Assembly: GCA_964477265.1 (NCBI GenBank)
Contig: CAYZDJ010000002.1
Location: forward strand, 186,001 to 250,000
Origin: CAIVPM01 sp964477265
GTDB lineage: Bacteria; Bacteroidota; Bacteroidia; Chitinophagales; Chitinophagaceae
Length of the DNA stretch: 64,000 nt
Direction: 5' to 3'
The position numbers and the translations under genes were made by a program. This document shows, piece after piece, positions 27,122 to 35,381 of the stretch (the stretch's first letter is position 1; every line of letters begins with the position of its first letter). The notes below the pieces were generated by a model, which worked only from the letters and a program-made list of their open reading frames with translations, was not told where the DNA came from and searched no databases.

Positions 27122-28897
27122 CTAAAAACAATAACTATTTGCTTCAATCATTTTTGCAGCAATTCTTCTTCTGCTTTCTTTGGTATTATATGGCTCAACT
27201 TTGGTAAATCTTTTTAAGCCAATATGCATCATTCTTAATTCATCTCCTTCTGCAAAACTGTTTAAGGCATCTTTACCTGCTTTATTAATTCTATCTGCAG
27301 CATCATAAATAAAGGTTTTCATTATGTCTTCACAAATAGCAGTTTGCTCGGCTTTGTTATTATTCATTTTTATTACACGCAACAAAGCACTTTCGCAATG
27401 AAAAACTTCTATTGCCATATCTGCAATATTCATTAAGACTTCTTGTTCTTTTTCCAATTGCATCATTAGTTTTTGAACAGCAGCTCCAGCTACCATTAAA
27501 ATTGCTTTTTTAAAGTTGCTGATATATTTAAACTCCTTGCTGTAAAGGGTTTCATCATCAGCATTACCAAAATCAGGAATACTCATTAACTCTTTCTGTA
27601 CATTCATTGCAGGCGTCATTAAATCAAGTTTTCCTTTCATAGCACGTTTCAAAACCATATCAACCGCAAGCAACCTATTAATTTCATTGGTGCCTTCAAA
27701 AATCCTATTAATACGACTATCTCTATATGCTTTACTGATAAGGTACTCATCGCTAAAACCATTGCCTCCGTGTATTTGCACACCCTCATCAACAACATAA
27801 TCCAATGCTTCGCTACCAAAAACTTTTAGAATAGCACATTCAATGGCATATTCTTCGGCAGCACCAAGTAAAGCATGGGCAAAGGTTTCGCCACTTTGTA
27901 GTAATTCTTTTTCTTTAATATCTATCCAATTGCTTGTTCTGTATAAAGCACTTTCGGCAACCCAAAGCTTAATTGCCATTTCGGCAAGTTTGTGTTTAAT
28001 AGCACCAAATTTTGCAATAGGCATTTTAAACTGCTCTCTGTTGTTTGCATACTGCGTTGTAATAGTTGTAGCTTTTTTTGCACCACCAATAACCGCAGCA
28101 CACAATTTTAAACGACCAATATTTAATATATTAAAAGCAATGACGTGTCCTTTGCCAATTTCGCCTAAAACATTTTCTACTGGTACTTTGCAATCCTGAA
28201 AATATAGTTGTACTGTTGATGAACCTTTGATGCCCATTTTATGTTCTTCTGGTCCTTGAGTAAAGCCTTCAAAGCCACGCTCTACAATAAATCCAGTAAA
28301 TTGTGTTCCATCAATTTTTGCAAATACAGTATATACATCTGCAAAACCACCATTGGTAATCCAACACTTTTGTCCATTCAACAAATAATGTTTTCCATCT
28401 GCACTTAAAGTTGCTGTGGTTTTTGCACTTAAAGCATCACTGCCACTGTTGGGTTCTGTTAAACCATAAGAACCCTTAAACTCGCCAGTAGCAAGCTTTG
28501 GAATATATTTTTGTTTCTGTTCTTCTGTTCCAAAATATAAAATAGGCAAAGTACCAATGCCTGTGTGTGCTGCAATGGCAACACTAAAACTATGACCAGC
28601 ACCCAAACCTTCATTAACAATTGTTGCAGTAATAAAATCTTTTCCAAGCCCACCATAAGCTTCAGGCAATGCTGTTGAAAGCAAACCTTGCTCGCCAGCT
28701 TTATCCATAAGGCTTTGCATCAAGCCCTCTTTTTGCTTGTCAATATCATCCATTACAGGATACACTTCACTCTCTAAAAACTGATGGCACATATCCATCA
28801 CCATTTTTTGTTCTTCGTTGAAATCCTCTGGTGTAAAGGTTTCTAAAGCATTGCTTTCTTTGATTAACCATTCACCGCCTTTTATTGAGTTGTTCAT
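27122..28897 (-). CDS. Acyl-CoA dehydrogenase family protein, long form
   Basis: A 591-residue flavoprotein. Residues ~30-410 are the acyl-CoA dehydrogenase fold, with YGLTEPNSGSDALSAKTTA (about 142-160), CWITNGGFADVYTVFAKI (about 176-193), and the C-terminal domain segment QIHGGNGFSDEYLISKAYRDSRINRIFEGTNEI (about 370-402). About 190 extra residues at the C-terminus form another helical domain, as in the long VLCAD/FadE-like members common in Bacteroidota. It performs the first step of fatty-acid beta-oxidation; chain length is not predictable. The MarR gene upstream on the same strand may regulate it. Confidence 0.92.
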   Translation of the reverse strand: MNNSIKGGEWLIKESNALETFTPEDFNEEQKMVMDMCHQFLESEVYPVMDDIDKQKEGLMQSLMDKAGEQGLLSTALPEAYGGLGKDFITATIVNEGLGAGHSFSVAIAAHTGIGTLPILYFGTEEQKQKYIPKLATGEFKGSYGLTEPNSGSDALSAKTTATLSADGKHYLLNGQKCWITNGGFADVYTVFAKIDGTQFTGFIVERGFEGFTQGPEEHKMGIKGSSTVQLYFQDCKVPVENVLGEIGKGHVIAFNILNIGRLKLCAAVIGGAKKATTITTQYANNREQFKMPIAKFGAIKHKLAEMAIKLWVAESALYRTSNWIDIKEKELLQSGETFAHALLGAAEEYAIECAILKVFGSEALDYVVDEGVQIHGGNGFSDEYLISKAYRDSRINRIFEGTNEINRLLAVDMVLKRAMKGKLDLMTPAMNVQKELMSIPDFGNADDETLYSKEFKYISNFKKAILMVAGAAVQKLMMQLEKEQEVLMNIADMAIEVFHCESALLRVIKMNNNKAEQTAICEDIMKTFIYDAADRINKAGKDALNSFAEGDELRMMHIGLKRFTKVEPYNTKESRRRIAAKMIEANSYCF

Positions 28898-28900
28898 ATT

Positions 28901-28928
28901 TTGATTATTTATTATTGATTATTAATGC
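28901..28928. repeat. Heptamer array upstream of the acyl-CoA dehydrogenase
   Basis: Four in-step units: TTGATTA, TTTATTA, then TTGATTA and TTAATGC, ending close to the gene's ATG (28897). Confidence 0.6.
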
Positions 28929-28932
28929 AGAA

Positions 28933-28974
28933 GTTTTAGGTTTTGACTTTTAAATTCTGAGTTAACTTGTTAAA
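28933..28974. repeat. Heptamer array overlapping the end of the second MarR gene
   Basis: Six in-step units including GTTTTAG and GTTTTGA, then CTTTTAA and ATTCTGA. The last two units encode the final residues and stop of the MarR gene. Confidence 0.6.
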
Positions 28975-29405
28975 TTATCATACACTTTTTGCAATACATT
29001 TTTTACAGTTTCAATTTCATTTTTATTAATATCAACCAATGCTTCATCCATTGTTTCGTTAGCTATGTCAATTGAAATTTCCTGTAGTTTTTTTGCTTTT
29101 GCTGTAAGATGAATATGATTTTTTCTTTTGTCTGTTGTGCTATTATTTCTTTCTACCAAACCCATTTTTTCAAGATTATGTATAAGCCTTGTAATGCTTG
29201 GTTTATCTCTATAAGTTTTATCGCAAAGCTGTTGCTGTGTAAGTGCATCTTCTTTCCATAAGTGGTATAAAACACTCCATTGCTCTATGGTTATTTCAAT
29301 GCCAGCATTCCTGAAATTTTTTTGCAAACGACGATTAATGGCATTAACCGCCATAGCATTTATAACACTATAAAGCTCACCACGCCTGAATTGATTTTTT
29401 ACCAT
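28962..29405 (-). CDS. MarR family transcriptional regulator
   Basis: A 147-residue winged-helix protein. The helix-turn-helix is LTQQQLCDKTYRDKPSITRLIHNLEKMGLVER (about 55-86) and the wing is NSTTDKRKNHIHLT (about 88-101). A palindrome AATAGTTG-N6-CAACTATT lies directly before its ATG, a typical self-repression site for this family. It lies upstream of the acyl-CoA dehydrogenase gene on the same strand (65 nt apart), so it may control fatty-acid oxidation; that link is inferred from position only. Confidence 0.9.
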   Translation of the reverse strand: MVKNQFRRGELYSVINAMAVNAINRRLQKNFRNAGIEITIEQWSVLYHLWKEDALTQQQLCDKTYRDKPSITRLIHNLEKMGLVERNNSTTDKRKNHIHLTAKAKKLQEISIDIANETMDEALVDINKNEIETVKNVLQKVYDNLTS

Positions 29406-29427
29406 AATAGTTGTTTATGCAACTATT
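29406..29427 (-). promoter_or_regulatory. MarR operator abutting the start codon
   Basis: AATAGTTG (29406-29413) and CAACTATT (29420-29427) form a perfect 8-bp inverted repeat with 6-nt spacer, directly next to the ATG (29403-29405). CATCTTTG just upstream is a near match to the -7 element. Confidence 0.65.
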
Positions 29428-29476
29428 CAAAGATGAGAGAGTTTTTTGAAATAACAAATTTTTTTATAGCATTAAT

Positions 29477-29513
29477 AAAAAACCCTTTAACCATTTGGGT
29501 TAAAGGGTTTTTT
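29477..29513 (-). terminator. Terminator after the NHL/T9SS cargo gene
   Basis: AACCCTTTAACC pairs with GGTTAAAGGGTT, with flanking A and T runs on both sides, so it can work in both directions. Confidence 0.85.
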
Positions 29514-29532
29514 GCGGGGTATTATTTATTGT

Positions 29533-31617
29533 TTATTCTACAATTATTTTTTGTGTGCTCTTTTGGTCGTTTGTAATAACACTCACCAAATACATTCCTT
29601 TTGCAAAACTCGATACATCAATTGAGTTGATGCCAATACTCAATACTTGTTGCTTTATTTGTTTACCATATAAATCAGTAAGCACAATACTTCCATTACC
29701 TATTAATGTTGCAATATTTATATTAATAGTTGTTTTTGCAGGATTTGGATAAATTACTAATTGTTCGTTGCTACTTGCTACTTGATTAGTATTTATTCCT
29801 TTAAAAGGGCAATTTATTACAGTACCTCCAATTGTTCGGCTATTGCTACAACCACTTGCATTGGTATATCTATATGTTACAGAAAATGCACCAGCTACAG
29901 CACCTGTACTTACTCTTGCTCTATTTGGAGAAATTTGTGTAAGCGTTACAACACCAGTACTTGTCCAGGTTCCAGGGCTTGGGTTGCCATCAATATCAAA
30001 AGTTCTGTTCACTCTTAATGCTAGTCCCACACACTGAGGATTTAACGCACCTGGTGCATAACGAATTGTTGGTATATTTGGTAAAGAACTTACTTGCACA
30101 ATACGTGTTACATAATTTCTGCATCCTATTGGCATTGCTGCTACAGTATATCTTATTTGTGCAGCACCTTCACTTATGCCAGTTACATTTCCAACGGCAT
30201 CAATAGTTGCTCTTCCTGCTATGCTACTCCAAATGCCACCAGCAGTAGCATTGGCTAAAGAAATAGTTTGACCAATGCAAATACTTGACGGACCTGTTAT
30301 AGGCTCTATAGGGTTTGCACATAAAGTAATTTTATTTATTGTATAATTACCAGCATCAACGTAAATTAAATTACCATTATCGTCATTTGTAATACCACAA
30401 CCACTTGAAAAATGTGGACCAACATTACTTAAATTTGTACCAGCAGAATATGGACCAGCCGAACCCATTACAATATAATTTGGAGTAAGAAAAACGCTTG
30501 ATACACCAGCTTGTGTAACTTTAAATATCGCACTATTGTGGGCATCGGTTACATACATATTGTCTAAGTTATCCATAGCTAAACTAGTAGTGTTTATAGA
30601 TGGAATACTTGCATAGGATGAAGAAATTTCATTGTGTATAGTTGTAATACGTAAAGTAGATAAATTCATTTTTCTAAATCGTAATACATAATATGATACA
30701 CCACCAATTGTGGTGTTACCATATTCGGTAAAATACAAATGATTGTTTCTATACATTAAATCTACACCACCACTATTACTACCTAAATAACCAAAACCAG
30801 GAGGTTGCACGCAAGCACTTGCACCAGATGTTGATATAGATGCATAACCACTTACACCATCAGTTGCAGATTCAACACCTCCTGCACCATAAGCCAAAGT
30901 TGTAATGGCAGAATTACCATCTGCAATACCAGTAACAGGGTTACGAAATATTTTTCTTATCCTTCGCGATGATATTCTATCGGCAATATATAAATTGTTA
31001 TTTTCATCCAATGTAAGACTATGCTCAGATGTAGTTGCAACACGAGCAAATCGTGCTGCTAAATTATCGTTTACCACATCCACACTGCAATATGGAGCAC
31101 CACCAGCAGGTCCACTATTATAGCCACACACTGTACTCACAATTCCAGTAGTCAAATTTATTACTCGTAATGTTTCATAAGCACCTTCGGCAAAATATAA
31201 ATAGTTGCCATCTGCTGTTACGCAAATAGTTGATGCTGCTATATTTAAATTAGTTGCTACATCACCATCGCCAGGCAATGTGCCTGTATTTATTAAAGCA
31301 TAAGAACCACTTGGTGGTAAAGCTGCACCAGTACCAGCGATAGTTGTTACTTGGTGTGTAGCTGCATTCCATTTTCTTATATATTTTCCGTGCCTGTCTA
31401 TAAAATAAATATTGTTAGATGCATCACTGCAAATTGCACCAGAGCCAGGATAAATGTTTATTGAAGTGCCCGCCCCATCACCATTTGGAGCTGCACCTAA
31501 TGCAGGATAAGAAGCTGCAACAGTAGTGCCTACAATTGTTTCAACAGTTTGAGCGAAAGTAAAATTTAGTTGTAGCAGCAAAAGGTTGGCTACAATCAAC
31601 ACTATTGTTTTTTTCAT
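29533..31617 (-). CDS. NHL-repeat protein with T9SS type A sorting domain
   Basis: A 694-residue secreted protein. After a signal peptide (first ~22 residues, ending FAQ) come NHL/SMP-30-like propeller blades to about residue 430, with recurring units such as NIYFIDRHGKYIRKWN, NYLYFAEGAYETLRVIN and NLYIADRISSRRIRKI. A short Ig-like section follows (about 435-605), and the last ~75 residues (LVIYPNPAKTTININ to QKIIVE) are the type A (Por secretion) C-terminal domain. The protein should be exported by the T9SS and anchored or released at the surface. What it binds is not evident. Confidence 0.9.
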   Translation of the reverse strand: MKKTIVLIVANLLLLQLNFTFAQTVETIVGTTVAASYPALGAAPNGDGAGTSINIYPGSGAICSDASNNIYFIDRHGKYIRKWNAATHQVTTIAGTGAALPPSGSYALINTGTLPGDGDVATNLNIAASTICVTADGNYLYFAEGAYETLRVINLTTGIVSTVCGYNSGPAGGAPYCSVDVVNDNLAARFARVATTSEHSLTLDENNNLYIADRISSRRIRKIFRNPVTGIADGNSAITTLAYGAGGVESATDGVSGYASISTSGASACVQPPGFGYLGSNSGGVDLMYRNNHLYFTEYGNTTIGGVSYYVLRFRKMNLSTLRITTIHNEISSSYASIPSINTTSLAMDNLDNMYVTDAHNSAIFKVTQAGVSSVFLTPNYIVMGSAGPYSAGTNLSNVGPHFSSGCGITNDDNGNLIYVDAGNYTINKITLCANPIEPITGPSSICIGQTISLANATAGGIWSSIAGRATIDAVGNVTGISEGAAQIRYTVAAMPIGCRNYVTRIVQVSSLPNIPTIRYAPGALNPQCVGLALRVNRTFDIDGNPSPGTWTSTGVVTLTQISPNRARVSTGAVAGAFSVTYRYTNASGCSNSRTIGGTVINCPFKGINTNQVASSNEQLVIYPNPAKTTININIATLIGNGSIVLTDLYGKQIKQQVLSIGINSIDVSSFAKGMYLVSVITNDQKSTQKIIVE

Positions 31618-31820
31618 CAGTTAGTTTTTATTTATGAAAAATTGAAGATGCCGATAGCAAGGTAATTTATTTGCATAATAATAAGTGCAAAATCTTTGGT
31701 TTTTTTAGGTTTCAAAGAATACTTGGAGTGTAAATTTTTTTTATTGGAAAAGAAAACACAATATAGATGAAAAAAATTTTCACCTATAGGGACGCAGAGA
31801 AGTACAGTGTTTTATTTTGT

Positions 31821-31855
31821 AAATCTAAAATCATAATTCGTAAATAATTATAATT
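31821..31855. repeat. Heptamer array overlapping the rpoN stop
   Basis: Five units including AAATCTA and AAATCAT, then AAATAAT and TATAATT, in step to the rpoN 3' end. Confidence 0.65.
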
Positions 31856-33338
31856 CTTTCCTCAATCTTGCTACAGGCAAGTTCAACTGTTCTCTATATT
31901 TTGCTACAGTTCTGCGTGCAATATTGTAGCCTTTTTCATTAAGTAAATCTGTTAAAACCTCATCTGCCAAAGGTTTTCGTTTATCTTCTGCTTCAATTAA
32001 ATTACTTAATATTTTCTTTACTTCACGTGTACTTACTTCTTCACCACTATCTGTGCTAAGACTTTCACTAAAAAAGAATTTTAACCTGAAAGTTCCAAAT
32101 TCTGTTTGCACAAATTTGCTATTGGCAACACGACTAACTGTGCTAATATCTAAGCTAGTTTTTTCAGCAATATCTTTCAAAATCATTGGCTTTAATTCTG
32201 TTTCATCGCCAGTAATAAAAAAGTCATATTGATGTTGCATTATAGCACCCATTGTATTGGTAAGTGTTTCCTGCCTTTGCTTAATCATATCAATAAACCA
32301 CTTGGCACTATCCAACTTTTGCTTAATAAACATTACAGCTTCTTTTTGGCGTTTATCAGTTTTGCTGCCACGTTCATACTCTTTCATCATATCCTTGTAA
32401 CCATCACTTACTCTAAGGTCTGGGGCATTACGAGAATTTAAAGTCAGTTCTAATTTGCCTAAATTATTGATGATAAAAAAATCAGGAATTACATAAGCTT
32501 CCTTGGCATTGCTTTCTCCAGCATCGCCACCTGGTTTTGGATTTAGTTTAATAATGGTTTGATTAACTTCTTTAAGTTGCTCATCAGTTAAATTAAGTGC
32601 TTGCTGCAACTTGGTGTAATGTTTCTTTATAAAGTCATCAAAATATTTTGTAACAATAGTTATAGCCAATTGCACATCATCGCCATCTTCTTTTTTCTTT
32701 TTTAATTGTAGCAACAAACATTCTTTCAAATCTCGTGCAGCAACTCCTGTTGGCTCAAATTGTTGAATAAGGTGTATAATGTGTTCTACTTCTTTATCAT
32801 CAGTCATTATATTTTGCCTGAATGCCAAATCATCAACAATACTGCTGGTTTCACGTCTTAAATAACCATCATCATCAAGGCTGCCAACAATTTGCTCTGC
32901 TATTTTAAACTGGTGTTCATCAACATCTAATTCGTTAAGTTGTGTAGCCAATAAATCGTAAAAACTTGTTTCGTTTTTTATTGGAATTACTTTTTTGTCT
33001 TCGTCAATTTCATAGGCATCATCACGTGTTTTGTAGTCTGGTATTTCGTCATCAGTTTCATTTACGTATTCACTTAAATCAAGATTTTCATACTCATCCT
33101 CGCTGCCATCAAGTTCTTCATATTCATCTTCAGGTGTTTCAAATTCGTCCTTAATATCTGTAGTTAAATCATCAACTTTATCTTCATCATCAAGCTCCAA
33201 TGCTGGGTTTTCCTCAAGCTCTTCTTTAATTCTTTCTTCTAAATTAGCAGTAGGCACCTGCAGCAATTTCATTAACTGAATTTGCTGTGGCGATAATTTT
33301 AATAATTGCTTTTGATGTAATCCCTGGCTTAAAGACAT
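31848..33338 (-). CDS. rpoN: RNA polymerase sigma-54 factor RpoN
   Basis: A 496-residue sigma-54. Region I has the glutamine-rich opening QGLHQKQLLKLSPQQIQLMKLLQ (residues 5-27), region II (about 40-125) is strongly acidic, and region III ends in the DNA-binding part with the RpoN box ARRTVAKYRE close to the C-terminus. It directs transcription from -24/-12 promoters, which need AAA+ activators not seen in this window. The gene is flanked on both sides by heptamer arrays and stands alone. Confidence 0.95.
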   Translation of the reverse strand: MSLSQGLHQKQLLKLSPQQIQLMKLLQVPTANLEERIKEELEENPALELDDEDKVDDLTTDIKDEFETPEDEYEELDGSEDEYENLDLSEYVNETDDEIPDYKTRDDAYEIDEDKKVIPIKNETSFYDLLATQLNELDVDEHQFKIAEQIVGSLDDDGYLRRETSSIVDDLAFRQNIMTDDKEVEHIIHLIQQFEPTGVAARDLKECLLLQLKKKKEDGDDVQLAITIVTKYFDDFIKKHYTKLQQALNLTDEQLKEVNQTIIKLNPKPGGDAGESNAKEAYVIPDFFIINNLGKLELTLNSRNAPDLRVSDGYKDMMKEYERGSKTDKRQKEAVMFIKQKLDSAKWFIDMIKQRQETLTNTMGAIMQHQYDFFITGDETELKPMILKDIAEKTSLDISTVSRVANSKFVQTEFGTFRLKFFFSESLSTDSGEEVSTREVKKILSNLIEAEDKRKPLADEVLTDLLNEKGYNIARRTVAKYREQLNLPVARLRKEL

Positions 33339-33345
33339 TCTATTT

Positions 33346-33380
33346 ACGATTGAACGATTTTAGATTTACGATTTGTTGTT
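33346..33380. repeat. Heptamer array upstream of rpoN
   Basis: Five units including ACGATTG and AACGATT, then TTAGATT and TACGATT, starting 7 nt from the rpoN ATG. Confidence 0.65.
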
Positions 33381-33452
33381 ACAAAAGAACAACACAAGTG
33401 CTAAAGAAATAATTTTTTTTATTGAAGAAAATGTGTAAAGAAATTAGAAACA

Positions 33453-33491
33453 AAAAAGCCTCTAATTTTTTTAATTCTTTAGAGGCTTTTT
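33453..33491 (-). terminator. Terminator after DUF2167 gene
   Basis: AAAAAGCCTCTAA (33453-33465) pairs with TTAGAGGCTTTTT (33479-33491). Confidence 0.8.
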
Positions 33492-33509
33492 ATAATTTAT
33501 TTATTGTAA

Positions 33510-34463
33510 TTATACAGTTGCATCTTCATTTTTTCTTCCTTTAATTTTTTTCCAAATACCACCAAAGAAAGCAACAATAGCTATTGCAGCAATTTTCCAG
33601 AACTTAAGAATAACAGCAAAAAAGCCAACCTTAGCCAATACTTTTCCTGCAACCAAACCTCCAATGGTCCAAGCTGCTACATTATCAACTTTAGAGTCAA
33701 AATCTTTGTATTGATTACCTGCTGTAAACTGAACAACTCCAAGTACCTTATCAATATTTTGCTTTACCAATGGCAGGTTTTCCATTGTTGCAATAGCATT
33801 TAAATTTATAAGTCCCTTGCGTCCAAGAATCCTTACATTGTAATTTAAAGTATTAGAACCACCTTCTGTTCCAAATTTTATTTCTTTTGCCCAGTGCAAA
33901 ATTTTTCTATCCTTATCATAAAAAGGTTTGCTTGCCCAGCCAATTAATTGAATTGGTTCATAACCTTGCTTAACACGTTCTTTACTTGCCTCAACAATTT
34001 CTTCCTGCATATCTTTCAGTATCTTGTCATAATCGTTATCAGCAGCATCTTCATCTTTTACATAACCTATATCTTCATATTGAATATTAAAAACATAACC
34101 ATCATTTGTAATGATACTTTGACTATCGGGCAACAACAAACCCAAAGTCATATCTGCATGCCTTGGATTGCCCCAAAAATCTACCAGCACTTTTTCTGCA
34201 TCCTTCTCGTTAAGATATTTAAAGCCTTGTGGCACCTGGATAGACGCTATGCCATTTTTAAGTTGCACTGCACCATATTCGTATTTAAACGTTTTTGCAA
34301 TAGAGTCCATCGCAAATAACTTTTTCAGATCTTCATTAAACTTTGCGTCTTCTACTGTTGGTGGCTCTTTAGTTTCTTTGGTTTCCTTATCGTGTTTTGT
34401 TTTTTGAGAAAATACAATAAAACAAGTGAAGCATAGCAGCAGTGTGGCTGTAATTTTTTTCAT
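33510..34463 (-). CDS. DUF2167 domain-containing membrane protein
   Basis: A 317-residue protein with a signal peptide (first ~20 residues, ending FSQ). The DUF2167 core runs from about residue 65 to 250, with GIASIQVPQGFKYLNEKDAEKVL, DFWGNP and IGWASKPFYDKDRKILHWAKE. The C-terminus has one or two membrane segments (about 268-303) and a basic tail. Function is unknown; these proteins are inner-membrane associated. Its probable promoter (34495-34524) lies within a 145-bp repeat created when the transposase element inserted upstream. Confidence 0.88.
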   Translation of the reverse strand: MKKITATLLLCFTCFIVFSQKTKHDKETKETKEPPTVEDAKFNEDLKKLFAMDSIAKTFKYEYGAVQLKNGIASIQVPQGFKYLNEKDAEKVLVDFWGNPRHADMTLGLLLPDSQSIITNDGYVFNIQYEDIGYVKDEDAADNDYDKILKDMQEEIVEASKERVKQGYEPIQLIGWASKPFYDKDRKILHWAKEIKFGTEGGSNTLNYNVRILGRKGLINLNAIATMENLPLVKQNIDKVLGVVQFTAGNQYKDFDSKVDNVAAWTIGGLVAGKVLAKVGFFAVILKFWKIAAIAIVAFFGGIWKKIKGRKNEDATV

Positions 34464-34494
34464 AAAAGTTGTTTTGGTGTTTAAATAATTGCAC

Positions 34495-34524
34495 GTAAAA
34501 TAGTGGTATTCCTTTTACCAGCAA
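34495..34524 (-). promoter_or_regulatory. Putative DUF2167 promoter (TTG-N19-TATTTTAC)
   Basis: On the minus strand TTG (34522-34524) is followed after exactly 19 nt by TATTTTAC (34495-34502), close to the Bacteroidota -33/-7 arrangement. About 25 nt of leader would precede the DUF2167 ATG. Confidence 0.5.
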
Positions 34525-34535
34525 TGATTTATAAA

Positions 34536-34569
34536 AAATAAAAGTGGATAATAATATCCACTTTTATTT
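34536..34569 (-). terminator. Duplicated eno terminator, now ending RAYT transcription
   Basis: AAATAAAAGTGGATA (34536-34550) pairs perfectly with TATCCACTTTTATTT (34555-34569). Identical to the copy at 35323. Confidence 0.8.
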
Positions 34570-34637
34570 AATAATGCAATATAGTAAACCCAAACTATCT
34601 TGTAAATTTCAATTTTTTGCCTAAGTAAATTCACATC

Positions 34638-34665
34638 TATCGGTTGGTGTCCTCACCAACCGAAA
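34638..34665. repeat. Left REP hairpin / inverted repeat of RAYT element
   Basis: CGGTTGGTG-TCCT-CACCAACCG: a perfect 9-bp stem. The whole 28-bp block is the exact reverse complement of 35242-35269. Confidence 0.9.
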
Positions 34666-34671
34666 CAAATA

Positions 34672-35217
34672 TTAATCCCTAAAATGTTTTAGTATTCCAA
34701 ATTCATCTACACCATCTAAATAAAACTTAGCACTGCTCCATTTATATTCTTCTGGATACTTGCACAACACCCATTTTTCTTTAACAGGATTATTATGTAT
34801 ATACTCTAATTTTTGAATAAAAATTTCATCGGTGCTTAATGGAATAGCCAATGGGTCTCTTTTCCAAAACTGAAATTTTCTGTCTTCTTTATCCGAAAAA
34901 AATTTAGTTAATAAACTTGGATTATTAGCAGCAAGATATTTTTTAAACTGATGTGCTGTAAACTTAGCAAAACTACCAGCAGCACTTTCTTTTCCATTGG
35001 GTTGAAGAATGTTCCAAATAAGATGAATATGATTGGGCATAATTACAAAACCATAAATTTCAACTAACTTTTTTTGAACCAAATATTGCCATGAGTTGAT
35101 GATGATTTGTTTAACATTATCATCTGCAAGTAAGGGATAAAAGTTATGAATTGTATCGGTATAGAAATAAGTTATTTGACAGCTCATTTGCCCTTGCCTT
35201 TTATGAAATATATTCAT
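34672..35217 (-). CDS. REP-associated tyrosine transposase (RAYT, Y1/IS200-like)
   Basis: A 181-residue HuH/Y1 transposase. The metal-binding HxH is seen in VIMPNHIHLIWNI (about residues 58-70), preceded by the palm strands, and the helix with the catalytic tyrosine is in FIQKLEYIHNNPVKEKWVL (about 132-150; YIHNNPV is the RAYT signature). RAYTs cut single-stranded DNA next to REP hairpins; here such hairpins flank the gene. The start may be ATG 35217 or ATG 35187; a TATCTTTA -7-like element ends 4 nt before the first. It appears intact. Confidence 0.9.
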   Translation of the reverse strand: MNIFHKRQGQMSCQITYFYTDTIHNFYPLLADDNVKQIIINSWQYLVQKKLVEIYGFVIMPNHIHLIWNILQPNGKESAAGSFAKFTAHQFKKYLAANNPSLLTKFFSDKEDRKFQFWKRDPLAIPLSTDEIFIQKLEYIHNNPVKEKWVLCKYPEEYKWSSAKFYLDGVDEFGILKHFRD

Positions 35218-35241
35218 AGCCTAAAGATAGGGTTTGTTTTA

Positions 35242-35269
35242 TTTCGGTTGGTGAGGACACCAACCGATA
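35242..35269. repeat. Right REP hairpin / inverted repeat of RAYT element
   Basis: CGGTTGGTG-AGGA-CACCAACCG: perfect 9-bp stem, exact reverse complement of the left block. If transcription starts in direct-repeat copy 2, this hairpin lies in the transposase 5' leader. Confidence 0.9.
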
Positions 35270-35281
35270 GGGGAATTGCAC

Positions 35282-35311
35282 GTAAAATAGTGGTATTCCT
35301 TTTACCAGCAA
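35282..35311 (-). promoter_or_regulatory. Duplicated promoter copy facing the RAYT gene
   Basis: Second copy of TTG-N19-TATTTTAC, about 65 nt upstream of the transposase ATG. Confidence 0.45.
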
Positions 35312-35322
35312 TGATTTATAAA

Positions 35323-35356
35323 AAATAAAAGTGGATAATAATATCCACTTTTATTT
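35323..35356 (-). terminator. eno terminator
   Basis: The same perfect 15-bp stem as 34536-34569, 26 nt after the eno stop codon. Confidence 0.85.
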
Positions 35357-35381
35357 AATAATGCAATATAGTAAACCCAAA

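Larger units (their letters stand above)
34487..34631. repeat. 145-bp direct repeat, copy 1 (left of RAYT element)
   Basis: Base-for-base identical to 35274-35418 (offset 787). On the minus strand it contains the last 37 nt of eno (duplicate, nonfunctional here), the eno terminator, and the putative promoter of the DUF2167 gene. Confidence 0.95.
34632..35273 (-). mobile_element. RAYT element (REP-associated transposase unit), 642 bp
   Basis: The segment between the two 145-bp direct repeats. It contains one Y1 transposase gene and, near each end, a REP-like hairpin in exact inverse orientation (34641-34662 and 35245-35266). The ends of the element are CACATCTATCGG on the left and CCGATAGGGG on the right. 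Confidence 0.85.
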
